Translations under genes and position numbers: made by a program
Assembly (NCBI RefSeq): GCF_003426815.1
Contig: NZ_QKYK01000002.1
Coordinates: 62,001-126,000, forward strand
Reading direction: 5' to 3'
DNA length: 64,000 bases
DNA from: Desertimonas flava
GTDB lineage: Bacteria > Actinomycetota > Acidimicrobiia > Acidimicrobiales > Ilumatobacteraceae
Shown here: one piece after another, positions 25,831-33,820 of the stretch
Numbering within the stretch: the stretch's first letter is position 1
Layout of the letters: every line of letters begins with the position of its first letter
Notes under the pieces: model-generated
What the model saw: the letters and a program-made list of their open reading frames with translations, nothing else
The model's database searches: none
What the model was told of the DNA's origin: nothing

Positions 25831-25914
25831 GGTGGACCGGCTCAACACCTGACGTAGGGGCGATCTCCACGTGGGGGCGACGACGAGAGCGCCGCCGAGG
25901 CGCACCGTGGAACC

Positions 25915-27117
25915 ATGACCACGACGATCACTCCCGACGCGATGAGCGATGAGGTCGCTCCACGGCCTCATCGCTCATCGCCCGCTCCGACCCCTTCCCC
26001 GTCTGGCACCGACGCCGTCGTCGTCGACGGGCTCACCAAGCGCTACGGATCCCGCACCGCCGTCGACGACGTGTCGTTCAGCATTCCGTCCGGCACCGTC
26101 GCCGGGCTGATCGGCCCGAACGGCGCCGGCAAGACGACGATCATGGCGATGCTGCTCGGGCTCGTCCGCCCGACCAGCGGCGACGCCACGGTGCTCGGCG
26201 CCCCGATCGCTCACCGGGCCGACTACCTCAGCCGGGTCGGTGCCCTCATCGAGGGCCCCGCCTTCCACCCCGGCGTGTCCGGTGTGGACAACCTCCGCTC
26301 GCTGGCCGTGCTCGGCGGCTTCGGAGACCGACGCGCCGAGATCGACGGCCTGATCGACGTCGTCGGCCTGACCGGCCGCGGCGGCGACCGCTACGGGTCG
26401 TACTCGCTCGGCATGAAGCAGCGCCTCGGCATCGCCGCCTCGCTGCTCGGGGACCCCGACCTCGTGATCCTCGACGAACCGACGAACGGCCTCGACCCGA
26501 TGGGCATGCAGGACATCCGCAACCTGATCCGCGAGATCTCCGGCGCCCGGGACCGGTCGGGGACGGGCTCCCGGCGGACCGTCCTCGTGTCGTCGCACCT
26601 GCTGAGCGAGCTCGAGCAGGTGTGCGACTGGTTGATCGTGCTCGATCGGGGCGGGCTCGTCCACCTCGGCACGCCGGCCTCGCTGGGCGGCACCGCCGAC
26701 ACGCTCGTCGTGCGCCCCGACGACGCCATGCGTCTCGCCGATCTCGCCGTCATCGTCGGCTCGGCCAACCTGCCCACCGACACCGTGGACGACACGGTGG
26801 TCGTCACGCTCGACACCGACGTCGGCAAGGACGAGGTCCGCCGGCTCGCCGGCGAGATCAACCGCCGGTCGCACGCGGCCGGCATCGTCCTCACCGAGCT
26901 CCACCACCGCCAGGCCGACCTCGAGGCCCGCTACCTCAACCTCGTCAACAACGGCATCGGGCGGATCGCGCCGTCCGAGGCCGCCGGCGTGCCCGTACAG
27001 CGAGCGCCACGAGCGTCCCGAGGTTCGAGCGGTACAGGTGGGCGGAGCGCTAGCGGAGCCCACCGTTCACGCAGCCTGCGTGGCCGGGGAACGCAACAGA
27101 ACGGAGCAGCGTCATGA
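25915..27117 (+). CDS. ABC transporter ATP-binding protein (ABC-2 type drug/antibiotic exporter)
   Basis: A 400-residue ATPase. After a Pro/Ser-rich N-terminus, the ABC domain (about 37-270) has Walker A GPNGAGKTT, signature YSLGMKQRLGIAASL, Walker B LVILDEPTNGLDP and H-loop VSSHLLSELEQ. The section to about 350 is the usual accessory domain of ABC-2 ATPases. The last 40 residues (APRASRGSSGTGGRSASG and onward) are basic, low in complexity, and encoded by palindromic DNA, as if the reading frame had run into a repeat. The stop overlaps the permease start (27114-27117). A CACCGT box 6 bases before ATG suggests a leaderless start. Confidence 0.9.
   Translation: MTTTITPDAMSDEVAPRPHRSSPAPTPSPSGTDAVVVDGLTKRYGSRTAVDDVSFSIPSGTVAGLIGPNGAGKTTIMAMLLGLVRPTSGDATVLGAPIAHRADYLSRVGALIEGPAFHPGVSGVDNLRSLAVLGGFGDRRAEIDGLIDVVGLTGRGGDRYGSYSLGMKQRLGIAASLLGDPDLVILDEPTNGLDPMGMQDIRNLIREISGARDRSGTGSRRTVLVSSHLLSELEQVCDWLIVLDRGGLVHLGTPASLGGTADTLVVRPDDAMRLADLAVIVGSANLPTDTVDDTVVVTLDTDVGKDEVRRLAGEINRRSHAAGIVLTELHHRQADLEARYLNLVNNGIGRIAPSEAAGVPVQRAPRASRGSSGTGGRSASGAHRSRSLRGRGTQQNGAAS
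27035..27080. repeat. Two palindromes inside the 3' end of the ABC ATPase gene
   Basis: GGTGGGC (27035-27041) and GCCCACC (27056-27062) enclose GGAGCGCTAGCGGA; CACGCAG-C-CTGCGTG (27066-27080) follows. Both are perfect and lie in the section that encodes the aberrant basic tail. Confidence 0.7.
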
Positions 27118-27920
27118 GCGCCATCGTCAACATCGTCAACTCGTACCGGTCCGAATGGATCCTCCTCAACCGCCGCCGGATGTGGATGGTCATGGGGGCG
27201 ACGACCGTCGCCTTCACCGTCCTCGCCACCATCGTCACGCTCGCCACCGCCGAGGACGTCGTCGGCGGCGACAACGTCGGATTCGCCCTGTCGTCGCTCG
27301 TCGGCTCGGGCGGCGCCACGGCCGCCGTCGTGTTCTCGATCGCGTTCAGCTCGATCCTCGTGCTCGCCGCCTTCGCCAGCAGCACGGGCAACGAGTTCGG
27401 CCGAGGCACCTTGCGGTCGGCACTGACCCGCCAGCCCAACCGCTCGGCCTTGATCGCCGGCAAGCTCGGCGCCCGCGTCACGGTGGCGTCGATCCTGATG
27501 CTCACCGGCCTCGCGATCGGCGCCCTCACGTCGGCGATCTACGCGCCGACGCAGGACATCTCGACCGACGGCTGGTTCGACGGTGCCGCCTTCACCGCCG
27601 CCGTCGAGGACTACGGCCGGCTCGTCGCCTTCGTCGTCATGTACGCCCTGATCGGCACGACGATCGCCGTCCTCGTCAAGTCCACGCCGGTGGCCCTGGG
27701 CATCGGCCTGCTGTGGTTCGGCCCGATCGAGAACGTGATCGGCGAGAACCGCGAGTTCGCCGAACGCTGGTTCCCCGGCCTCGTGCTGCGCTCTTTGACC
27801 CAGCCCGACGCCCCCGACGCCCTGTCCACCGGCACGGCGCTCGCCACCCTCGGCGTCTACGCCGCGGTCTGCGTGGCCGTCATCGGCGTGGTCCTCAAGC
27901 GCCGAGACGTGACGGCCTGA
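27114..27920 (+). CDS. ABC-2 type transport permease
   Basis: A 268-residue membrane protein with six hydrophobic segments and the layout of ABC-2 permeases (first helix MWMVMGATTVAFTVLATIVTL, then SILVLAAFASSTGNEFGRGT with the typical EF-G-T coupling segment). It overlaps the ATPase gene by 4 bases (ATGA), so the pair is made in fixed ratio. Together with the kinase and regulator genes upstream it forms a signal-responsive export module of the kind used against membrane-active antibiotics. The substrate is unknown. Confidence 0.88.
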   Translation: MSAIVNIVNSYRSEWILLNRRRMWMVMGATTVAFTVLATIVTLATAEDVVGGDNVGFALSSLVGSGGATAAVVFSIAFSSILVLAAFASSTGNEFGRGTLRSALTRQPNRSALIAGKLGARVTVASILMLTGLAIGALTSAIYAPTQDISTDGWFDGAAFTAAVEDYGRLVAFVVMYALIGTTIAVLVKSTPVALGIGLLWFGPIENVIGENREFAERWFPGLVLRSLTQPDAPDALSTGTALATLGVYAAVCVAVIGVVLKRRDVTA

Positions 27921-27935
27921 CGATCCCCCCAACGG

Positions 27936-27976
27936 CCGAGGCCCGGGATGCGACGAACGTCGCTCCCGGGCCTCGG
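27936..27976. terminator. Bidirectional hairpin terminator
   Basis: CCGAGGCCCGGGA and TCCCGGGCCTCGG form a perfect 13-bp outer stem (27936-27948, 27964-27976); inside it GCGAC and GTCGC continue pairing. It lies between the convergent permease and aldo/keto reductase genes. Confidence 0.85.
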
Positions 27977-28063
27977 TCGCGTCGACACAGCCAGGGCCAC
28001 GTCCGCGGTCGAGGTCCTGAGGGTTCGCTGCGCCGGCGCCCGATGCCGGTCGCCTGTCCTCGG

Positions 28064-29092
28064 TCAGCGACCGTTGCGATCGAGGAGGCGGTCGATCTCG
28101 GCGACCTGGTCGGACGACAGCGGTCCCTTGGTCAGGGCGCCACAGTTCTCCTCGACCTGGGCGACGCTCTTGAATCCCGGGATCGGCACGGTGTTCGGGC
28201 TGCGCGCCCACAGCCACGCCAACGCTCCCTGTGCGAGCGTGTGGCCGCTGGCCGTGAGCACGTCGCGCACGCGGGCCAGCTGATCGAGCCATTCGGCCGT
28301 CGGCCGGCCGTCGCGGAACCCCGGGTGCCAGGCGGCGATGCTGCGGACGTCGTCGGACGAGAACGTCGTCGACGGGGCGAACTTCCCCGTGAGCAGTCCC
28401 ATGCCGAGGGGCGCGCGGACGAGGCTGGCCAGCCCGAGGCGTTCACACGTGGCCAACAGCTCGGCGCCGATGTCGTCGAGCACGCTGAGCTGCTGCTCGA
28501 CGACACCGCAATGGGGTGCGCCGGCGAACGTCTCGAACGCATCGACCCGGTCGGTGCTCCATCCGTAGGTGCCGATCGACCCCTCGTCGACGAGCTGCTC
28601 GAGCACCTCCCGGGCCTCCAGCGCTCGCCCGACCTCGAGCCCACCCACGTGGAGGAGGTAGATGTCGACGTGGTCGGTGTCGATCCGGCGCAGGCTGGCG
28701 TGAAGGTCGTCGCGCACCCGGGCGGCGACGTCGCTCGTGTTCTCGTCGGCGTCGTAGTGCACGACGCTCCGCCCGGCCTCGTCGACGGCGTACCCGAACT
28801 TCGTGGCGATCACGACCTCGTCACGATGGCCGGCGATCGCCCGGCCGAGGATCCGTTCGCTGTGTCCCGCCCCGTAGTTGGCCGCGGTGTCGAAGAGGGT
28901 GACGCCGAGCTCGAGGGCCCGGTGGATCGCCCGGATCGACTCGTCGTCGTCGACCTCACTCCAGCCCGCCGGATTGCCGCCGAACGACCAAGGCCCTCCG
29001 ATGGCCCAGCAGCCGAGCCCGAGGGCGCCGACGGTGATGTCGGACGGGCCGAGCCGGCGGGGCGGGACGACGTTCGTGGCAGGTGCGCTCAT
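28064..29092 (-). CDS. Aldo/keto reductase
   Basis: A 342-residue TIM-barrel NADPH-dependent oxidoreductase. The catalytic tetrad is visible: Asp and Tyr in LFDTAANYGAGHSER (about 60-68), Lys in VIATKFGY (about 95) and His in IYLLHVGG (about 140). The C-terminal NADPH site VPIPGFKSVAQVEENCGAL is typical. It acts in the cytosol on small aldehydes or ketones; the substrate is unknown. ATG 29092 has a TACCGT box 7 bases upstream on the minus strand, so the message is probably leaderless. A terminator hairpin lies after its stop. Confidence 0.92.
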   Translation of the reverse strand: MSAPATNVVPPRRLGPSDITVGALGLGCWAIGGPWSFGGNPAGWSEVDDDESIRAIHRALELGVTLFDTAANYGAGHSERILGRAIAGHRDEVVIATKFGYAVDEAGRSVVHYDADENTSDVAARVRDDLHASLRRIDTDHVDIYLLHVGGLEVGRALEAREVLEQLVDEGSIGTYGWSTDRVDAFETFAGAPHCGVVEQQLSVLDDIGAELLATCERLGLASLVRAPLGMGLLTGKFAPSTTFSSDDVRSIAAWHPGFRDGRPTAEWLDQLARVRDVLTASGHTLAQGALAWLWARSPNTVPIPGFKSVAQVEENCGALTKGPLSSDQVAEIDRLLDRNGR

Positions 29093-29171
29093 GCGGCCGA
29101 CGGTACGGCGGCCCCGTTCGGCTGGGTAGGGCCAGGCGGGGCCGGAAATGACCAGGCCACTCGTCGGACGG

Positions 29172-30611
29172 TCAGCGCAGGTCGGCGATCGCCCGGGCGA
29201 GCCGCGCGACCCCGGTGTCGATCTGCTGCTCGTCGCGGGCGGCGAAGTTGAGCCGGACGTTGCGCTCACCGAGCGAGGGGTCGGCGTAGAACCGCGTGCC
29301 GGGCGTGACGTCGACGCCGCGCCGCATCGCGGCGGCTCGCAAGGCGGTCGCGCCGACGCCATCGGGCAGGGTCGCCCACAGGAAGAGACCACCGGCCGGA
29401 GCGGTGAGGGCGATGTCCGGCGTGTGACGGCCGAGGGCGGCGACCATCGCGTCGCGTCGTTGCCGGTAGGAGCGGATGCTGCGCCGCAGGTGCGTCTGGT
29501 AGCGGCCGACGGTGAGGTAGCGGTCGAGCACCCGTTGCATCAGGTTCGACGTCGACAGGTCGGTGGCCCGCTTGAGGGCGCTGACCCGATCGACGATCGG
29601 GCCGTCGCCCACGAGGTACCCGACGCGGATGCCGGGCATCAGCATCTTGGAGAACGAGCCGATGTAGAGCACGTCGCCCCGCTCGTCGAGCGCCTTGAGC
29701 GGCGCCTGGGCTCGCCCCTCGTAGCGCAGGTCGCCGACGAAGTCGTCCTCGACGATCGGGATGTCGTGGGCCCGAGCCAGGTCGACCAGCCGCTGCCGGC
29801 GCGCGGTCGACAAGGACGCTCCGGTCGGGTTCTGGAACGTGGGGATCGTGTAGATGAGCTTCGGCCCGTGCTCGATGACCGTCGCCTCGAGCCCGTCGAC
29901 GTCCATGCCGTCGGTATCGACGTCGACGCCCACGACCCCCACGCCGAGGGCGTCGAACAGCGCCAGCGCGTGGTCGTAGGTGGGCTGCTCGGCGACGACG
30001 GTGTCGCCCGGCTGGAGCAGCGCCGAGCAGGCGAGGAACAGGGCTTGCTGGGAACCGGATGTGATCACCACGCGATCGGGAGTGGTGTGGACGCCCTGGC
30101 TGGCGAGGAGGTGCGTGACGGTCTGGCGCAGGGGCCGATGGCCGTTGGCGCCGTCGCCGTACGTGAAGGCGTCGGCGCCGTCCGCGCGGATGACGTCGCC
30201 GATGGTCAGGGCGATCTCCCGGGTCGGGAAGAGCCGCGGGTCGCCGACCCCGGTGAACGAGATCACGTCGGGGGGAGGCTCGACGTCAGCGGCGTCTGTG
30301 GACGCGGCACCGGCGGTCATGGCTTGCTGCCACACCGGCCAGTGGGCGGGCTCGGCCAACGGTCGTGGCGGGCCGATGGACGCGACGAACGTTCCGCGGC
30401 CCGGCGACGCGACGACGAGTCCGTCGGTCGCCAGCGACAGGTAGGCGTTGTCGACCGTGATCCGGCTCACGCGCAGGGCGGTGGCCAGCGCACGGCTCGA
30501 CGGGATCCTGGTGCCGGCCGGGAGCGCCCCGGACTCGATCTCGGCCCGGATGAACCGCTCGATCTGCCGCCACAGCGGGACGACGCCCGACCGATCGAGC
30601 GGGATGCGCAC
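29172..30611 (-). CDS. MocR-type regulator (GntR HTH plus PLP aminotransferase domain)
   Basis: A 479-residue fusion. The N-terminal winged helix (about 10-80; RIPSSRALATALRVSRITVDNAY) is of the GntR family. The C-terminal fold type I aminotransferase domain (about 115-475) carries the PLP-binding Lys in IGSFSKMLMPGIRVGY, YTIPTFQNPTG and the EDDF region. MocR regulators such as PdxR sense PLP or amino-acid adducts. The GTG start at 30611 has TACCCT 7 bases upstream. No vitamin B6 genes are adjacent, so the target is open; the next upstream gene on the same strand is a RibD-like reductase. Confidence 0.9.
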   Translation of the reverse strand: MRIPLDRSGVVPLWRQIERFIRAEIESGALPAGTRIPSSRALATALRVSRITVDNAYLSLATDGLVVASPGRGTFVASIGPPRPLAEPAHWPVWQQAMTAGAASTDAADVEPPPDVISFTGVGDPRLFPTREIALTIGDVIRADGADAFTYGDGANGHRPLRQTVTHLLASQGVHTTPDRVVITSGSQQALFLACSALLQPGDTVVAEQPTYDHALALFDALGVGVVGVDVDTDGMDVDGLEATVIEHGPKLIYTIPTFQNPTGASLSTARRQRLVDLARAHDIPIVEDDFVGDLRYEGRAQAPLKALDERGDVLYIGSFSKMLMPGIRVGYLVGDGPIVDRVSALKRATDLSTSNLMQRVLDRYLTVGRYQTHLRRSIRSYRQRRDAMVAALGRHTPDIALTAPAGGLFLWATLPDGVGATALRAAAMRRGVDVTPGTRFYADPSLGERNVRLNFAARDEQQIDTGVARLARAIADLR

Positions 30612-30661
30612 CGCATCGAGGGTACCGGCACCGGACGCGTCACCCCGGCCGCTGCGGCGCG

Positions 30662-31246
30662 CTACTGCGCTCGCTCGTAGGAGAGCATCAGGACACCGGT
30701 CGACGTCGGTGTCGCATCGACGAGTCGCAGCCGTTGCGTCTGCGCCGGTGAGCGGAACAGCCGCGTGCCCCGCCCGAGGACGAGGGGGTGGAGGAACAGT
30801 CGGTAGCCGTCGACCAGGTCCATGGCCATCAGCTGCTGGACGAGGTCCCCGCTGCCGAGCACGGCGACGGTGCCGCCGACGTCGTCCTTGAGGCGCTGGA
30901 CCGCAGGGCCCAGCTCGCCGGCGAGCACGCGGGCACCGGACCAGCTGAGGTCGGTGAGCGTGCGCGTCACCACATGCTTCGGTGTCGTGTTGAGGTGCGC
31001 AGCCAGTGCGTTGTCGTCGGGCTGGTGGGGCCAGAACTCCGCCATCTTCTCGTACGTCCAGCGCCCGAACAGGTAGGCGTCCGTGGAGCGCACCCCCTCG
31101 TTCGCCGCATCGGCCTGGGCGTGGTCGAGGTATGGCGCTCCCCACCCACCGAGGTCGAAGCCACCGCGGCGATCCTCGTCCGGCGAGCCGAAGCCCTGCA
31201 TCACCCCGTCGAGGGTGACGAACTCGATGACCGTCAGTGTCCCCAT
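30662..31246 (-). CDS. RibD C-terminal / dihydrofolate reductase-like protein
   Basis: A 194-residue protein of the dihydrofolate reductase-like family typified by YyaP/YwjB. VIEFVTLDGVMQGFG opens the fold, YLFGRWTYEKMAEFW is the family motif, and VLGSGDLVQQLM with FLHPLVLGRGTRLF ends it. The reductase activity and substrate are unknown. The ATG at 31246 follows GAGGAGG. It is divergent from a TetR regulator with two copies of a 12-bp repeat between the two, so it is likely the regulator's main target. Confidence 0.88.
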   Translation of the reverse strand: MGTLTVIEFVTLDGVMQGFGSPDEDRRGGFDLGGWGAPYLDHAQADAANEGVRSTDAYLFGRWTYEKMAEFWPHQPDDNALAAHLNTTPKHVVTRTLTDLSWSGARVLAGELGPAVQRLKDDVGGTVAVLGSGDLVQQLMAMDLVDGYRLFLHPLVLGRGTRLFRSPAQTQRLRLVDATPTSTGVLMLSYERAQ

Positions 31247-31273
31247 GTCTGCCGTCCTCCTCAGAACTAGACC

Positions 31274-31317
31274 GTCCAGTACTGTACCGGCGTCGGAACC
31301 GAACGGTCCAGTACTGT
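31274..31317. promoter_or_regulatory. Two direct repeats GTCCAGTACTGT (candidate TetR operators)
   Basis: GTCCAGTACTGT occurs at 31274-31285 and 31306-31317, 32 bp apart (three helical turns). Each contains the palindrome CAGTACTG. The second overlaps the TetR start codon at 31316. They lie between the divergent reductase and TetR genes. Confidence 0.65.
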
Positions 31318-31996
31318 GTCGGCCATCGCTGGAGGATCTGACACGGCAACCGCGGCCACCGGACCAATGCCCGAAGGCCGATCCGGGCGGAAGCGCAAGG
31401 CGATCCTCGACGCGGCGATCGAGCTGTTCCTGGCCCAGGGATACGCCGGCACGAGCATGGACGCCGTGGCTGCCGCAGCCGCTGTGTCGAAACAGACGGT
31501 GTACAAGCACTTCGCCGACAAGGACTCCTTGTTCGTCGAGCTCGTCGACACCACGGTCCGTGCGGCCAGCGATCCGGTCGAGCAGCTCGTGATGTCGTCG
31601 TTGCGCAGCGGGGACCTGCGCGCCGACCTCACGGTCTTGGCGCGGCAACTGCTGACGACCGTGCTCCAGCCGCGCGTGCTCCAGGTGCGCAGGTTGGTGA
31701 TCGGCGAGGCCAATCGTTTCCCGCACCTGGCGAGAGCGTTCCACGAGCTGGGGCCGGAACGAACGATGCGGGCGCTCGCCGAACGTCTTGACGACCTCGC
31801 GGCGAGTGGCCGGCTGACGGTCGCCGACTCGGTGGAGGCGGCGGCTCAGCTCAACTGGCTCGTCCTCGCTGGGCCGATCAACGCGGCGATGATGTTGGGC
31901 GAGGCGCCGAGTCCCGCCGAGCTCGATGCGCACGTCGACGCCGCCGTCGCGACGTTCCTCGCAGCACACGCTCCCCGACGAGCGCGTCGGCGCTGA
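31316..31996 (+). CDS. TetR-family regulator
   Basis: A 226-residue repressor with HTH AILDAAIELFLAQGYAGTSM followed by a recognition helix in VSKQTVYKHFADKDSLF. The C-terminal domain (about 85-215) resembles the TetR_C group that controls efflux or redox genes (RRLVIGEANRFPHLARAFHE). Its GTG start at 31316 overlaps a repeat that is probably its own operator; an alternative start is the ATG encoding MPEGRSGRK, 17 codons downstream. Divergent from the RibD-like reductase gene, which it probably represses. Confidence 0.88.
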   Translation: MSAIAGGSDTATAATGPMPEGRSGRKRKAILDAAIELFLAQGYAGTSMDAVAAAAAVSKQTVYKHFADKDSLFVELVDTTVRAASDPVEQLVMSSLRSGDLRADLTVLARQLLTTVLQPRVLQVRRLVIGEANRFPHLARAFHELGPERTMRALAERLDDLAASGRLTVADSVEAAAQLNWLVLAGPINAAMMLGEAPSPAELDAHVDAAVATFLAAHAPRRARRR

Positions 31997-32021
31997 CCGA
32001 CCGGGGAGTCGGGCCAGCCGG

Positions 32022-32834
32022 CTACTCGCTGAGCTTCTGGGCCAGCCAGGCGACGGGGATCGACACGAGCATCACGAACGTGGCCATCACGTTCACCTGG
32101 GGCACGTTGTTGGGGCGGGCGATCGCACCGAGGATCCACTGCGGCAGCGTCATCACGCCCGACCCGGCCGTGAACGTGGTGACGACGATCTCGTCGAAGC
32201 TGAGGGCGAACGCCAGCAGGCCACCGGCGACGAGTGCCGACCGCATCAGCGGGAACGTCACGTAGCGGAACGTCTGCATGCCGTCGGCCCCGAGATCGGC
32301 TGACGCCTCGAGCAGGTTCGGGGCCGATCGGCGGAGCCGGGCGATGACGTTGTTGTAGGCGATCACGACACAGAACGTTGCGTGGGCGACGACGAGCGAT
32401 CGGTAACCGAGCCCGAGGCTGAAGTCGATCGGGCCGATGTCGATCCGGCGCTTGAACGCATTCTGCAGCGCCATACCGGTGACGATGCCGGGCAGGGCGA
32501 TCGGCAGGACGAAAACGAACGAGAAAACGCTCTTGCCGAAGAACCGGTACCGCTGCATGGCGATCGCCGCCAGCGTGCCGATGACGAGCGCGATCGCCGT
32601 GGCGGTGAGGGCGATCTTCACCGACGTCCACAGCGCCGAACGCGGGCTGTTGTCGCCCTTCAGCGCGAACGTCTCGTTCCACCAGTCGAACGTGAACCCC
32701 TTCGGGGGCCACGACAACGAATTGGCGGTGTTGAACGACAAGATGGCGACCACGACCAACGGCACGTAGAGGAACACGAGCGTGACGATCATCCACGTCC
32801 GCAACGTCAGCCGGGTGAGGAACGAGAACCTCAT
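32022..32834 (-). CDS. potC: Polyamine ABC transporter permease PotC-like
   Basis: A 270-residue inner-membrane permease with six helices. PLVVVAILSFNTANSLSWPP near the start and the EAA-type loop LEASADLGADGMQTFRYVTFP (about 165) mark it as the PotC/YdcV branch, which pairs with PotB in spermidine/putrescine import. Its ATG overlaps the potB stop by one base (TGATG at 32834). It is the last gene of potA-potD-potB-potC. The substrate could also be another cation or amine; the family assignment is firm, the substrate is not. Confidence 0.88.
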   Translation of the reverse strand: MRFSFLTRLTLRTWMIVTLVFLYVPLVVVAILSFNTANSLSWPPKGFTFDWWNETFALKGDNSPRSALWTSVKIALTATAIALVIGTLAAIAMQRYRFFGKSVFSFVFVLPIALPGIVTGMALQNAFKRRIDIGPIDFSLGLGYRSLVVAHATFCVVIAYNNVIARLRRSAPNLLEASADLGADGMQTFRYVTFPLMRSALVAGGLLAFALSFDEIVVTTFTAGSGVMTLPQWILGAIARPNNVPQVNVMATFVMLVSIPVAWLAQKLSE

Positions 32835-33763
32835 CACAAACTCTCGAAGGCGCCGGCGCGCTTCATGGCCAGCAGGTAGACGACGATGATGATGAGCGGC
32901 CAGAGCGTGAACGCCGCGGCGAGCGGCTGGTTCGACGTCAGCGTGTTGCTGATCAGGTTGCCGATCATCGTGAAGTTCCCGTCGGTCACGAGCCGCGGGG
33001 TGATGTAGTCGCCGAGCGACAGCGAGAACGTGAAGATGCTGCCGGCGGCGATCGACGGGACGAGCATCGGCATGATCACGTCGACGAACGTGCGGCCCGG
33101 CTTGGCGCCGAGATCGCCGGCGGCGTCGAGCAGCGAGGGAGGCAGGCGCTCGAGGCCCGAGTAGATCGGCAGCACCATGTAGGGCAGCCAGAGGTAGGTC
33201 AAAGCGAGGATGACCGCGGTCATGCTGTAGCCGGGCGTGAATCCGAACACGGAGTTGAAGAAGCCACCGTCGCTGCCCTGCCCGGCCGGCCGGAGGAGGG
33301 CACGCCAGGCGTAGCCCTTGACGAGGTAGCCGGCCCAGAGCGGCATCAGCACGGCGACGATCAGGCCGCGGCGGGCCCACGGCTTGGCGATCTTGGCGAT
33401 GTAGAACGCCACGGGCAGACCGATGACCAAGCAGAGCCCCGTGACGGTGAGGGCGACCAGCGCGCTGCGGATCACCACCCACACGAACTTCCAGTTGGTG
33501 AACGCCGTGCGGACGTAGTCCGTCGTCGTCTCGTTGGTCGGCTGGAACGTGAAGTCGTCGACCTTCTTGGTCGCGGCGAACACGAGCAAGGCCAGCGAGA
33601 CAATGTAGATGAGCACCAACAGCACGACGGCGGGGCTCATGAGGGTGACCACTGCCAGGGCGCGCGATCGGCGGTAGGCGCGGTTCAGGGAACGGCGCAC
33701 GGGGTTGGCCCGCCGGGGAGGCCGCGTCGCGACCTCCCCGGCGGTGGTGACCACAGCCGTCAC
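32834..33763 (-). CDS. potB: Polyamine ABC transporter permease PotB-like
   Basis: A 309-residue permease. A positively charged N-terminus (NPVRRSLNRAYRRSRA) precedes the first helix (AVVTLMSPAVVLLVLIYIVS); a periplasmic segment of about 40 residues follows, then five helices. The cytoplasmic coupling loop is LLDAAGDLGAKPGRTFVDVI. It forms the channel with PotC and couples to the PotA ATPase. ATG 33763 is 58 bases downstream of potD, and its stop overlaps the potC start. Confidence 0.88.
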   Translation of the reverse strand: MTAVVTTAGEVATRPPRRANPVRRSLNRAYRRSRALAVVTLMSPAVVLLVLIYIVSLALLVFAATKKVDDFTFQPTNETTTDYVRTAFTNWKFVWVVIRSALVALTVTGLCLVIGLPVAFYIAKIAKPWARRGLIVAVLMPLWAGYLVKGYAWRALLRPAGQGSDGGFFNSVFGFTPGYSMTAVILALTYLWLPYMVLPIYSGLERLPPSLLDAAGDLGAKPGRTFVDVIMPMLVPSIAAGSIFTFSLSLGDYITPRLVTDGNFTMIGNLISNTLTSNQPLAAAFTLWPLIIIVVYLLAMKRAGAFESL

Positions 33764-33820
33764 CGGCTCATGACCTCACGCTGACGTGGGGGATAGACGA
33801 CGGTGGACGGCCACGTTCGG

